DNA of 64,000 nt from Bryum argenteum (Eukaryota; Streptophyta; Bryopsida; Bryales; Bryaceae), in the NCBI GenBank assembly GCA_037043015.1, contig CM073323.1, forward strand, positions 15,393,258-15,457,257, written 5' to 3'. Position 1 is the first letter of the stretch; each line of letters starts with the position of its first letter. Both the position numbers and the translations under genes were made by a program. The notes below the pieces were generated by a model. That model saw only the letters and a program-made list of their open reading frames with translations. It had not been told where the DNA came from and searched no databases. Shown piece after piece: positions 43,701 to 53,289 of this stretch.

Positions 43701-45131
43701 TCAGGTGTGGGGGAATTTCTTGAAGGTGGAACTGGGTGATAGATAGATTTCTAAGAGTGGTTGTGAGATTATACGTATGCATTGTGGTGTGAGATGGTGT
43801 TGCTTGTGGTGGATGCAAAGGATTTGGATTGTGTTTGGTTCGGTGCGGGGTTTTTTGTGGTCAATGGGGACGGTGGGTTGTTCGTATGTTATTGTGTCAG
43901 CGGCAAAGTGTGCTAAAACTTGTGTATCTGGAAACTCAGTTGAGTATGGGGTTGGATTGTGGAACCATTGCTTGTCTGGCATGACCACAATGGTTATAGC
44001 ATTGGGGTTTTGTTGTGCGGCTAACCTGGCCCAGTGAATACTTTGTTGCGCAGTTTCGTCGTTGTGTGGATGGGCATAACCAATTCCTTCCCATTTATAA
44101 TGAAAGGTAGGGCCATTGGAGCCAAATATCTTGTCACGTGGGAATGTGGAGTAGTATTTGGTGATTTGTAAAGGGCATGTTATTGGGGAGGAGAAATACG
44201 AGTGTGTTATGCGGAATGATGTAATGAGAGTGTCTATAATGGTTGTGGGGAGCGTGCGGTGGTCTGTTGTTTTGGGATTGCGTTTTGAGAGAGTGTGGTG
44301 GTATTGTTTATATAGTAGGATGATTTTTGTTTCAAAGGGTTGGGTTTGGGGGGTTAGACCGTGGTTAGTGTTAAGGTATGTGTGGTATTGTTTCCATAAC
44401 CATTTGAGTCTTGATGTAGGGATGGTAAGGAGAAAGTGGCCATTTTTATTGAATAAATGTACTGTTTCATTTAGGATTTGTATTGTAGAGGAGTTTGTGA
44501 GGATGTCTTTGTCAAGGTTGCAGTCTTGTAGATGGATTTGCGTAAGGGGTATATTTGTTGGGGGTGGGATGAATCGGATGTCTCTTGTTTGTGGTGTTGT
44601 GAAGTTAGTATTGATGATATGTTTATACAATGTGTGCTTTTGTTGTGTGTAGTATTCGGTTAGAAGGTTAAGGCTGTTTTGTATGACGGTTGGATAGTTG
44701 AGTGGGAATAGTTCTTTGGGGGATAACCAAGTGTGGTATGTGAGTTGATTGTTTATTTCCCAGTGGCACATGTATTTGTTTGTAGAGTGCGTGATTTTGT
44801 ATTTGTCTTTTTTGGTGTCTATTTTGTGTGCGGATATGTGGTGTATGGGGAAGTCAATCGGGTTATTGATGATTTGTTTGGGCGGGGGTATTGTTGGTGT
44901 AGGTGGTGGGAAGGTTAAATGTGTTGGAGGTGGAGGAGTAGGTGGGGATATTTCGTGGTCATGTTTTATGTATTTGTTGTATAGAAGATGGGATGGTGAG
45001 TGTGAGTTGCACGGTTGTGAACATTCAGGGGTGCATATTTTTTGGCAAAATAGTTGTTGAGCAAGATTGAGAGCGCTGCATTCTAATTTACTGGGATTTT
45101 TATAGTATATTTTGAAATCTATAGGTGACAT
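43701..45131 (-). CDS. LINE ORF2 middle: Cys/His cluster, chromo-like and Dam methyltransferase-like segments
   Basis: A 476-codon open stretch between RT and RNase H. Residues 29-44 form a regular Cys cluster (C29, C33, C37, C41, H44). A Pro-rich linker follows. Residues 100-163 resemble a chromodomain (KYMCHWEINNQLTYHTWLSP...LLTEYY). Residues 300-443 resemble Dam-type N6-adenine methyltransferases of phages and DIRS-like elements: RITHSYFSSP, STFPRDKIFGS, KWEGIGYAHPHND where the NPPY-type motif should be, then AITIVVMPDKQWFHNP and VLAHFAADTITYEQP. The catalytic NPPY is thus not conserved (AHPH), so activity is doubtful. The long open frame in an otherwise broken element is partly due to A/C-rich codons. 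Domain calls are from pattern memory and need profile searches. Confidence 0.5.
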   Translation of the reverse strand: MSPIDFKIYYKNPSKLECSALNLAQQLFCQKICTPECSQPCNSHSPSHLLYNKYIKHDHEISPPTPPPPTHLTFPPPTPTIPPPKQIINNPIDFPIHHISAHKIDTKKDKYKITHSTNKYMCHWEINNQLTYHTWLSPKELFPLNYPTVIQNSLNLLTEYYTQQKHTLYKHIINTNFTTPQTRDIRFIPPPTNIPLTQIHLQDCNLDKDILTNSSTIQILNETVHLFNKNGHFLLTIPTSRLKWLWKQYHTYLNTNHGLTPQTQPFETKIILLYKQYHHTLSKRNPKTTDHRTLPTTIIDTLITSFRITHSYFSSPITCPLQITKYYSTFPRDKIFGSNGPTFHYKWEGIGYAHPHNDETAQQSIHWARLAAQQNPNAITIVVMPDKQWFHNPTPYSTEFPDTQVLAHFAADTITYEQPTVPIDHKKPRTEPNTIQILCIHHKQHHLTPQCIRIISQPLLEIYLSPSSTFKKFPHT

Positions 45132-45629
45132 GAGGGTGGTTCCATTTGGGAGTGTGAGGTGGCTTATTTTGGTTATTTTGAGAAGCGATGTTTATGTAAT
45201 AATTTGAGGAGACTTTGGGATTTAGGTGGGGTAGGACAATTGATGCCTGGTCGACCAATGCGTTTCTAATTCGGTGGCTTGGAGTTGAAGTTGTCAAGTG
45301 TGCATTTGAGGTGTAGTCCACCACTTCTTTTTAAGTAGGAAGATTGTACGTGTGATTGGGGAATGTATGCAATCGTTGTATTTTATTCGGGGGATTTCTT
45401 GGGATCCACCATATTTTGCTAGAATGTGTTGAATGAGACCTTGGTAGATTGGGCGAAGTTTACCTTTGTCATTTAGTGCATTTGTAAGTTGGTCTCCAAT
45501 GCATTTGAGGTAAGCATTTTTAAGGAGAAAGCTTCAAGGCCAAAGTCTTCATGTGGTAATTGTGCAATAACATTTGCCGTACATTTAGGTAGCCCACATA
45601 TTGTTTTTTGATGCTAGTGATTTTCTTGT

Positions 45630-46860
45630 CTAGTTTTTGATCATTGGTAGTGAGTAGGTCTGCGCGTAGAAGCTATATGCAACGCCTGCGCGTATGACTG
45701 TATCCACCATATTGATTTTTTGTTTCATTGTGGCAGGGCAGTTAGAGAGTTTTTGACATTGTTCAATAAGTTTTTTGGTGGTTATGTGTGTTTGGAGTTT
45801 CCACTTGAGAGTTGGTACGATTTGAATACCGAGGTAGGGGTAGGCTTCATTTTGATGTAGTGTTGGTAATGGTTCATTTTTGTAATTGATGTTTTGTGTT
45901 TGAAGAAGGGTTTTGAAGGCGGTGGGTGTGAGTTTGGATTTGTTTGGGCAGCCGGTAACTGCGCATTTTTGTGTACCTACTTCGAGTCCAATCCAGTCAC
46001 TGAATTTTTCAATTTTATTCATTTGTGTTTGTAGCGCTTGAAAGGTGGTGGTGAGAGCAACTAGGTCATCAGCATATGCAGCAGAGTTAATTATTGTTTT
46101 TGATGTACCGAATTTGTAACCATGGTTTCCTAGTTGTAGCCATCTCAGAAGGGGTTCTAGGAATATGATAAAGAGATATGGGCTTAGTGTGTCGCCTTGG
46201 ATGGTGCCCCGTTGGATTGGTATTGGTTTTGTTTTTCCAGTGTATATGGTGGTGGAATGTGAGTAGATGTTTCCAATTAGTGCAACAACATCTATTGGGT
46301 AGCCTAGGTCAGCCATTATTGCCAGTAGTCTAGCATGGTCTAAGGATCCAAATGCATTTTTAAAGTCGATGTACATTATGTAAATGTCTTGGTTTGTGAT
46401 TCTGGCATCTTCAAGTGTGGCCGTAAGAAGTTGGATTTGCCTAGAGGTACTTCTTTCAGCTCGAAAGCCTTCTTGGCTGTCATGAAGGATTTGGTGGCGT
46501 TCGCCGTATGCTGATAGAATAAATGTAAGGGTACTAGTAAAGAGTTTGTATATTGTATTTGCGAGGGCAATAGGTCTATGGTTGGGGAGAAGTGAGGGGT
46601 CACCTTTCTTGTAAAGAAGTATAGTAAGGCTGGTTTTCCAAGATGCAGGTATTTGTTTTTGTTTATAGCAGTGGGAGAAGAAGAGGTGTAGAAGGGTGTG
46701 GAATAAGTCAGGCATATTTTTGAGAATGGAGTTAGGAATTTTATTTGGGCCAGGAGCTTTGTTTTGTGAGAGATTTTTTAAGCAGATGTCAAAAGTTTCC
46801 CGATTGTAGTATGTGTGTAGCGGAGTTTCTGGGGTACCTCTCTTTTCAAGAATAAATCCA
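45630..46860 (-). CDS. LINE reverse transcriptase domain
   Basis: A 361-codon open frame (46715-45630) carries the RT core. The frame upstream, near 46800, has the entry block NKAPGPNKIPN. Motifs in order: SWKTSLTILLYKKGD, NHRPIALANTIYKLF, EGFRAERSTSRQIQLL, motif A IMYIDFKNAFGSLDH, motif B QRGTIQGDTLSPYLF, motif C AAYADDL (intact catalytic Asp pair) and YPYLGIQI. This is a non-LTR (LINE) RT, not a retroviral one, by its QGDxLSP and FxNAFxS signatures. The thumb region continues toward 45324. Confidence 0.93.
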
Positions 46861-46866
46861 TCTAAA

Positions 46867-47545
46867 TCATGCCACGGGTATTGGCGGACTGCAATGTGCA
46901 GTTTGGGGATGTTCTGGTTGATAATAGCATGTTGGGATGGTTGGGCGGTTGGTGATGGATTGCTGCAAGAAGATTTCTTGGGCTATGTCATCTGGGCTAG
47001 TTAGGATTTCATTGTTGTGAGTGGTGATGCAGTCTAGTGGTGGGGTTTCTAGGTTTTTGAAGACACGGTTGTTTATTTTCTTGGGGCTAGTGTTATAAAG
47101 TTGTCTATATTTTGTTATGGCCTTCTTGATGGATTGGCGGGTGTATTTCGTGGTTATGGCCCTTGTTTTTTTGTTTGCGGTTTTGGCTAAATTTGCTAGT
47201 GTGTTTAGCCAATCTTTTTTAGTGTCATCTGTGTCCGGGGGGGGGGTGGTATGCTTGCATGTGTGTGTTGTTGTGTTTCTTGTATTATTGGGTGTGTTCT
47301 CCAAGTGTTGTTGTTGTTGGCTATGTAGATTGTTTTACGAATTAAGTGGTATGTAGAGAGGTGTCTCTTCCAGTCTTTTTGTGATTTTCTTGGTAGAAAT
47401 CCACCCTGATGGTTAGTTTGTGGTGTGAGAGTGGGGATAGGGGGGACGGTACAAGTTTTTAGCAATGTTTCTGTGGTGCAGTTTATGAGGAGGTCTAATT
47501 GTGTACATGCAGTGGTCCATTCAGTGCTAGTGAGTTGTTCTTGTT
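46867..47545 (-). pseudogene. LINE linker between endonuclease and RT
   Basis: Open frames 47465-47205 and 47304-46867 overlap out of frame: WKRHLSTYHLIRKTIYIAN, then KKDWLNTLANLAKTANKKTR and PSLDDIAQEIF-like text (TSPDDIAQEIFLQQS). This is the usual basic helical linker before LINE RT domains. Confidence 0.7.
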
Positions 47546-48827
47546 TTAAAATAGTCGTAAGGTTGTTAATAGTCGGTGCGTTTTTGTTCGAGAGAATGCG
47601 ATATTAAATGAGTCTAAGTTGGCTTGGGGGATGGGGTTTAGAATACGAGGGGTTGTTTTAATTGGTATTGGTGGAGGGCGGGCTATTAGTGTTTGTTGAG
47701 GTATGTGAAGATTTACTGGCGAGTGGTCTGAGTTAAGGTTTTGTGTGTGGTTGGTAGTGGAGGTGAAAAGATGGTGATTGGTGGAATTTATGTAATAACC
47801 GTCAATAAGGCTCGATTCTGTATAGTTGTATCCGCCTTGTCTGGAGAATGGGCTGTTTGTAGGAATGTACTTTAGATTGAGACTATCGGTGAAGGTGCGC
47901 CATTGAATGTCTTCGTCTTGTGGTGGTGTTGTGGTATGTTCGTTTTGTCTCCCTATGAGTGCGATGTCTCTGTTAAAATCACCACAAAGAATATGGGTGT
48001 GATTTGGATGTGTTTGTATTTGGGTGGTGATTGTTTGCTGAATGGAGGGGATTAGTCCTATATCTTCGGGATGGGACGGCATAGAGATGGATAAGAATCC
48101 ATGGTATGAGTGGTTTGTTCACAATATGTATGATTTGTAAATATGGTGAGATGTTTGGTGGTGTTGGGATCTTGGTGACATTGCCTGGAGAAGCATATTT
48201 GTAGTGGATTAGGGTGAGAAGGCCGCCTCTAGTGGGTGTGTATCTTAATCTTTGTTGTATACATCTAGTGAGGGCGTGTGTGTTGTTGAAGATGAGTTTA
48301 TATTGTGGAAGCATACGTTGTATATGTTTTGTGGATTTATTTGCAGTGAGTTTTGTTTCTTGTATGGTAATGATGGCGGGAAGGTTATCCGCGAGCTGGT
48401 GGATGTTGGGAAGTGCAGTATTGAGTGAAGCTGCATTCCAGGTAGTCATAAGTGTGCTTTGGTATGTAGTAATTTGGGGTTGGGGTTGAAGAGGGGGAGT
48501 GGGCGGAAGTGGTGGTGGGTGTGAGTACTCGGGAATGTGTGTTTTACATTTTAAGGCTTCGATTAGTAGTTCTTTTGGTATGTATGGGAATTCAACCATT
48601 AATTTTTGTAGGTTTGCATTGTTGTTTATGTTTGTGATATAATTATATAATTCATTGTGTATCGTGCGAGAGGGTGTAATATTGTGTTGGTGTGTTTCTA
48701 AAAAGTTAGTGTAGGGGTGAGGATTATTTAGGTGACGGGAGGGGATGTTTGGTAAACGGGAAAGTTTGTTAAGTAATGATGTAGTCCATTCAGGAGTTGG
48801 GTTTGATAATATATGTTGTTCACACAT
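47546..48827 (-). pseudogene. LINE APE-type endonuclease domain
   Basis: Two overlapping frames. The upstream one (48827-47979) has a Pro-rich leader (PEYSHPPPLPPTPP), TTWNAASLNTALPN and ITIQETKLTANKSTK. The downstream one (48082-47546) has ILCGDFNRDIALIGRQ, YNYTESSLIDGYYI and NSDHSPVNLHI. These are the N, E, GDFN and SDH catalytic motifs of APE-type endonucleases, which nick target DNA for target-primed reverse transcription. The single frame change lies near 48050-48250. Confidence 0.9.
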
Positions 48828-49312
48828 TGTTAGTAGAGGACCAATGGTGGTAATTAGTGCGTATAGAAAATTTGGCGGTGGGTATTGGGGGTGGTTCTGT
48901 ATGTAACGTGTTAGACATGGGTATTTGTTTATACTTGTTGGGTGGTCGGGGTGTGTGGTTTGGATTGTGGAGGAGAATATTTTTGCGAGGAGTTTGTATT
49001 CTGGATATAATATGATTGTCTTTCGGAATGAAGTATGTGTTCTTTGTGTCGTCTATGTTTGGCGGGGTGGGTGTGTAGGATATTTGGCATGGGGCCTGGG
49101 TTTGGTTCGACGTCACCGCAGAGTAGGAGGAATAAATAGTTTGGGATGAATTTTTCTTTGGGAGTTTTGGATTTTGGTCTGGCAAGATGTGATATGGTGT
49201 TTGTTTTAGGATTGGGCATTTTAGGACTTTCAGGTTTTGATTGTGTTTGGGTATAGGTTGTATGTGTTTGAGAGGGGGACCAATTTGTTTTGTGTATCTT
49301 GGGATTTTCCAT
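48820..49312 (-). CDS. LINE ORF2 N-terminus with 2A motif
   Basis: Starts MENPKIHKTNWSPS at 49312. A Pro/Lys-rich leader of about 58 residues runs into NYLFLLLCGDVEPNPGP (2A core at residues 67-74) and MPNILHTHPAKHRRHKEHI. The leader plus 2A resembles the N-termini of 2A-containing LINEs from trypanosomes and sea urchins. If 2A works, the ribosome would release a 73-residue peptide and begin the rest of ORF2 with proline. One frame change separates this from the endonuclease frame near 48820-48930. Confidence 0.75.
49091..49135 (-). other. 2A ribosome-skipping motif, perfect consensus
   Basis: LFLLLCGDVEPNPGP encodes the full D-V-E-x-N-P-G-P consensus, preceded by a Leu-rich run. Two diverged relatives in this window occupy the same place (32552-32599 and 33103-33147), which argues against chance. 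Confidence 0.88.
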
Positions 49313-49599
49313 TTGTTTGGTGTATTTATCTTGTTTTGTTGGGTTGGTTTTTGTTGTATTATTTATGAGATGGGGTGTGTTTTGGTGTATTAATTTTTGG
49401 CGAGGCCGGGAGGCCGAGTCTCCGTTTGGTTTGAGGGGAGATAGGTTTCTTTTAGGTGTAATGTGTAGATTTGTGTTCTTGTTGTTTTGTTTAATGTGTT
49501 ATCCCCAAGTAGCCCAAGTATAAACTTGAGATTCCTTAGTAGCCATAGTATGAGCTTGGAGTTCCCAAGAAGTTCAAGTACAAAAATATTTGTATTTAT

Positions 49600-49850
49600 G
49601 ATTGTGTATGTATTTTTATGTGGATGTGGATGTGTCTGTGTCTGTGTCTGTGTCTGTGTCTGTGTCTGTGTCTGTGTATGTGTAATTGTAATTGTATGTG
49701 TAATTTTAATTGTAATTGTATGTGTAATTGTAATTGTATGTGTAATTGTAATTGTATGTGTAATTGTAATTGTATTTGTAATTGTAATTGTAATTGTAAT
49801 TGTAATTGTAATTGTAATTGTATTTGTATTTGTATTTGTATTTGCAATCG
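49600..49850. repeat. Compound TGTGTC / TGTAAT microsatellite in the LINE spacer
   Basis: About eight TGTCTG units (49635-49678), then about 28 TGTAAT-type units mixed with TGTATG up to 49845. It lies between ORF1 and ORF2. It makes Cys/Val and Thr/Ile repeat ORFs that are artefacts. Confidence 0.95.
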
Positions 49851-50084
49851 TATGCATATGCGTATACATATGCGTATTTGTAGGATAATATTTAGTATAT
49901 AAATATATTAGAAAGTATACGTATTCAAAAACCATACATATGGAGGTATACCGTGCATGATCTACTATAAATACTACAAAATACTTATATGTGCGTACTA
50001 TACTGTATACCCTATATCTACCAAGGGTAATGTAGAATCTACTTTTACCATATAAGTTTATAAGTACTTCCCTTTCATCTTCCA

Positions 50085-51707
50085 TCAACCCACATTTTTT
50101 GAGCTTTCAATCAAAAGTGGAGATTTGGTCTTCATGATTTGTTGAATGGTTGAGAGAGTCATTTGAAGGGTCTTTTGAATAGAATTAATTTTTTGTCTCA
50201 TCTCATCATTCTTCTCTTCTATCAATTCCTTAGTCTCCATTCGCATCTTCTTATTGCTCTCCTCCACCACCTCTTCCATGAGACTCACAATTTCCTTCTT
50301 AGTAAGAGGTTTGCTCTCAAGCATCTTGAATGTCTCAATGGTGTTTACCATTGCAACATTGACATCTTCGAAGCCAAAACTCTTGACTTGCTCCAAGGTT
50401 GGAGGCTCCACACCTTCCAAGCTCCTCCTATGTGGAGCAAACTCCACAAAAAACCCTCCAATTTGGAGGGTTTTTTTCACAAATTGTCTGTAGACAATTG
50501 GATTGGAACAATGCACATTGGCACTACCATTGTGCCTTGTTCCATCCTCTTTGTGAAACCAAATAGATAACACATTGTTGGAGCCCATTACTTTCAAGAT
50601 TGCTTCCTTTGTCTCCTCTACTTTCATGAGGATTGGAAGGTGAGAGAGTGTCAAAGACAAGGCATCCTTCTTAGCTTTGGACTCCTCCGTCATCTTCTCT
50701 CCTCTAATGGCCTTTTTTGCTTCTACAATCTCACTCCCTAGAGTGATTTGAAATTCTTGGATCTTCAAAGCTTGTGTTGGTGTTGTTGCCACCAAAAAGG
50801 CAAAGCTCTCCTCTTTGCCTTTTTGGACTCCCATGATCTCCAAGGGCCCCTCTTGAAGCTACTCCAAAGCACCTCCTGGAAAACTTGTGCTCCCATAAAT
50901 CCCTTCAAAGAATCACTCTTAATTTTGACACTTAAATTAGTATTGGTGGATATGTTGTGAAAGCTTTTGCAAACTTTCCCAATCATACGCACCCCATCAA
51001 TAACAAGAATGAAGGGTCTAAGACCTTTCAACAAAGCAATTGCATCCACTTCCGGTTTTAACAAGTGTAATTTAATGATGCCGGCCCAAACACCTTTCCT
51101 ACTGCCTTGTTTGACACTTAAGCAAACTATGTTGATGGGGTCTATAAGGTTCTCTCCTAATGATATGTCCATGGCTTTAAGCCTCAACAACACCAATTCT
51201 TTCACTTGATCATGCAACAATTGAGTTTTTGGTTGTTCAAAATGAATTGCAACATGGAAATCAAAAGCCAAACCCGTTTCCTCATTGATGTTGATATCTT
51301 GAGGGAGTTGGGTGACGTTGTAATGTTGCCCTTCACCTCCACTCCATGAGCTAGGATACAACGCTTGAGGGATTCTTGGGTAAGCCATTCTTGCTCCTTG
51401 AGTCTCTTTTGCCTCCTTTTCCAAAAAGCCTCTAGTAACCATGTCTTTGATGGGCTCCTCCCATGTGAGTTCCTCCAATCCCTCCTCTTTGGCAAGAGTC
51501 TCCATAACATGAAATCCCATCCAAAATCTAAATCCCTCCACCTCCGGATTAGTACAATAAAGGGTTAGAGCTTAGAGCATTGGTTGTTCTTTTTTTCTTA
51601 GCCTTGTTGGTTTTCTCATTTGTGAGTCCTTTTAAACTCTCCACAGGTGACTCAATATCCATTTCATCCACAAAGACAAGGTTCTTTTTAACATTAGAGT
51701 AATCCAT
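50085..51707 (-). pseudogene. LINE ORF1 protein (RRM-like, coiled coil)
   Basis: Starts MDYSNVKKNLVFVDEMD at 51707. Frames change near 51550 and near 50830, so two breaks. Blocks: YPRIPQALYPSSWSG, DAIALLKGLRPFILVIDGVR, then an RRM-like stretch (LSLTLSHLPILMKVEETKEA to VEFAPHRRSLEGVE) and a C-terminal coiled coil with heptads (EESNKKMRMETKELIEEKND). It aligns over its length with LINE A ORF1 (28759-30920). ORF1 proteins of LINEs coat the element RNA. It has more ordinary base composition than ORF2. Confidence 0.75.
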
Positions 51708-52119
51708 GATAGAGAAAGAGATGATAATGCAAAATAATGCAAACAGTGAAGACAATGCAAAAAAGAATAAAGTAAAATGTAAAGCAATGCAAAACAAATG
51801 CAGACACTGCAAAGCACCTGTAAGCAAGGAAATCTAAGCAGAGGAAAATAGCAAAATAAAACAAACAAGTGTTCAAAACAAAAGGAAAAACTTTGCTCGA
51901 AAAATAGAGAAACTTGCAGCTTACTTGTGTTCTCTTACCTTTAGTGATGTCTAGGATTTTGCTCTCCGAGGTTGCTTTTTACGAATCACGTGCAAAGTAC
52001 CGTTTGCTCCACACAACAATTTCTTGTTCACCTAGGGCGCGATCCGTCTCCTCGCTTCTTCGATAGCAGCAGTGATGTAGACACCTCGTATTTGCAGTGG
52101 CTCTCCGTAAGGCAGGCGA

Positions 52120-53285
52120 CAGTCTCTTCGGCTGGATGGTTTCGGATCGTATCAGTGTCGGATGAGCTCCTCGTTCGTGATGGTCTCGGTCGTAAGATGT
52201 GATGGTCGTGGTGGTCAACTTGTGCAACTCCAGTTCGGATCGTATCAGTATCGGATCGTATCAGTATCGGATGATCTCCTCGTTCGTGATGTTCTCGGTC
52301 GGCGGTAAGATGTGATAGTCGGACTTATGCAACTTGTGCAACTCCAGAGCTTTCCAAGCTTTGGGTGGGTTTTGGATCGTGTCGGATGAGCTCCTCGTCG
52401 TGGTGCTCTCGGTCGGCGGTAAGATGTGATGGTCGTGGTGGTCAACTTGTGCAACTCCAGAGCTTCCTAAGCTTTGGGTGGGTTTCGGATCGTATCAGTG
52501 TCGGATGAGCTCCTCGTTCGTAATGCTCTCGGTCGGCGGTAAGATGTGATGGTCGCGGTGGTCAACTTGTGCAACTCCAGAGCTTCCTAAGCTTTGGGTG
52601 GGTTTCGGATCAGTGTCGGATGAGCTCCTCGTTCGTGATGCTCTCGGTCGGCGATAAGATGTGATGGTCGCGGTGGTCAACTTGTGCAACGCCAGAGCTT
52701 CCTAAGCTTTGGGTGGGTTTCGGATCGTATCAGTGTCAGATGAGCTCCTCGTTCGTGATGCTATCGGTCGGCGATAAGATGTGATGGTCGCGGTGGTCAA
52801 CTTGTGCAACTCCAGATCTTCCTAAGCTTTGGGTAGGTTTCGGATCAGTGTCGGATGAGCTCCTCTTTCGTGATGCTCTCGGTCGGCGATAAGATGTGAT
52901 GGTCGCGGTGGTCAACTTGTGCAACTCCAGAGCTTCCTAAGCTTTGGGTGGGTTTCGGATCGTATCAGTGTCGGATGAGCTCCTCGTTCGTGATGCTCTC
53001 GGTCGGCGGTAAGTGTGATGGTCAGACTTGTGCAACTCCAGAGCTTTCCAAGCTTTGGGTGGATTTCGGATCGTGTCGGATGAGCTCTTCGTTTGTGATG
53101 CTCTCGGTCGGCGGTAAGATGTGATGGTCGTGGTGGTCAACTTGTGCAACTCCAGAGCTTCCTAAGCTTTGGGTGGGTTTCAGATCGTATCAGTGTCGGA
53201 TGAGCTCCTCGTTCGATGCTCTCGGTCGGCGGTAAGATGTGATGGCTGGATGGTTTCGGATCGTATCAGTGTCGAATGAGCTCCT
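52120..53285 (-). repeat. Tandem array of about 115-bp monomers upstream of the LINE
   Basis: CTTGTGCAAC anchors occur at 52219, 52333, 52446, 52566, 52681, 52801, 52916, 53027 and 53141, giving spacings of 111-120 bp, about ten units. Each unit contains AAGCTTTGGGTGGGTTTCGG, GTGTCGGATGAGCTCCTCG, CTCTCGGTCGGCG and AAGATGTGATGGTCG. Both ends of the array share GGATGGTTTCGGATCGTATC. On the minus strand each unit has an ATG opening MHKLTTTTITSYRRPRASR. The array lies 400 bp 5' of LINE ORF1, so it may be the element's promoter monomers; it could also be an unrelated satellite. Confidence 0.9.
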
Positions 53286-53289
53286 CGGC

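Larger units (their letters stand above)
42045..51830 (-). mobile_element. Large 2A-bearing LINE with EN, RT, MTase-like, RNase H and second nuclease-like domains
   Basis: A near full-length, decayed non-LTR retrotransposon on the minus strand. Order from its 5' end: ORF1 (51707-50085), spacer with microsatellite, then ORF2 with 2A (49312), endonuclease, RT, Cys/His cluster, chromo-like segment, methyltransferase-like segment, RNase H, zinc knuckle and C-terminal nuclease-like block. It ends near 42045 in a TTG-rich tail (TGTTGTTGTTACC). ORF2 sense codons are strongly A/C-rich. RNase H and APE endonuclease place it near the I/Ingi-type or Dualen-type LINEs. A tandem array just upstream (52120-53285) may be its 5' promoter region. 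At least two frame changes in ORF1 and about eight interruptions in ORF2 make it inactive. Confidence 0.8.

Noticed and set aside
49390-50088. 232-codon minus-strand ORF in the LINE spacer
   Set aside because: Most of it is the TGTAAT/TGTGTC microsatellite; the rest has no domain.
52120-53285. CRISPR-like array
   Set aside because: Units are fully repetitive with no unique spacers, in a eukaryotic genome. It is a tandem repeat.
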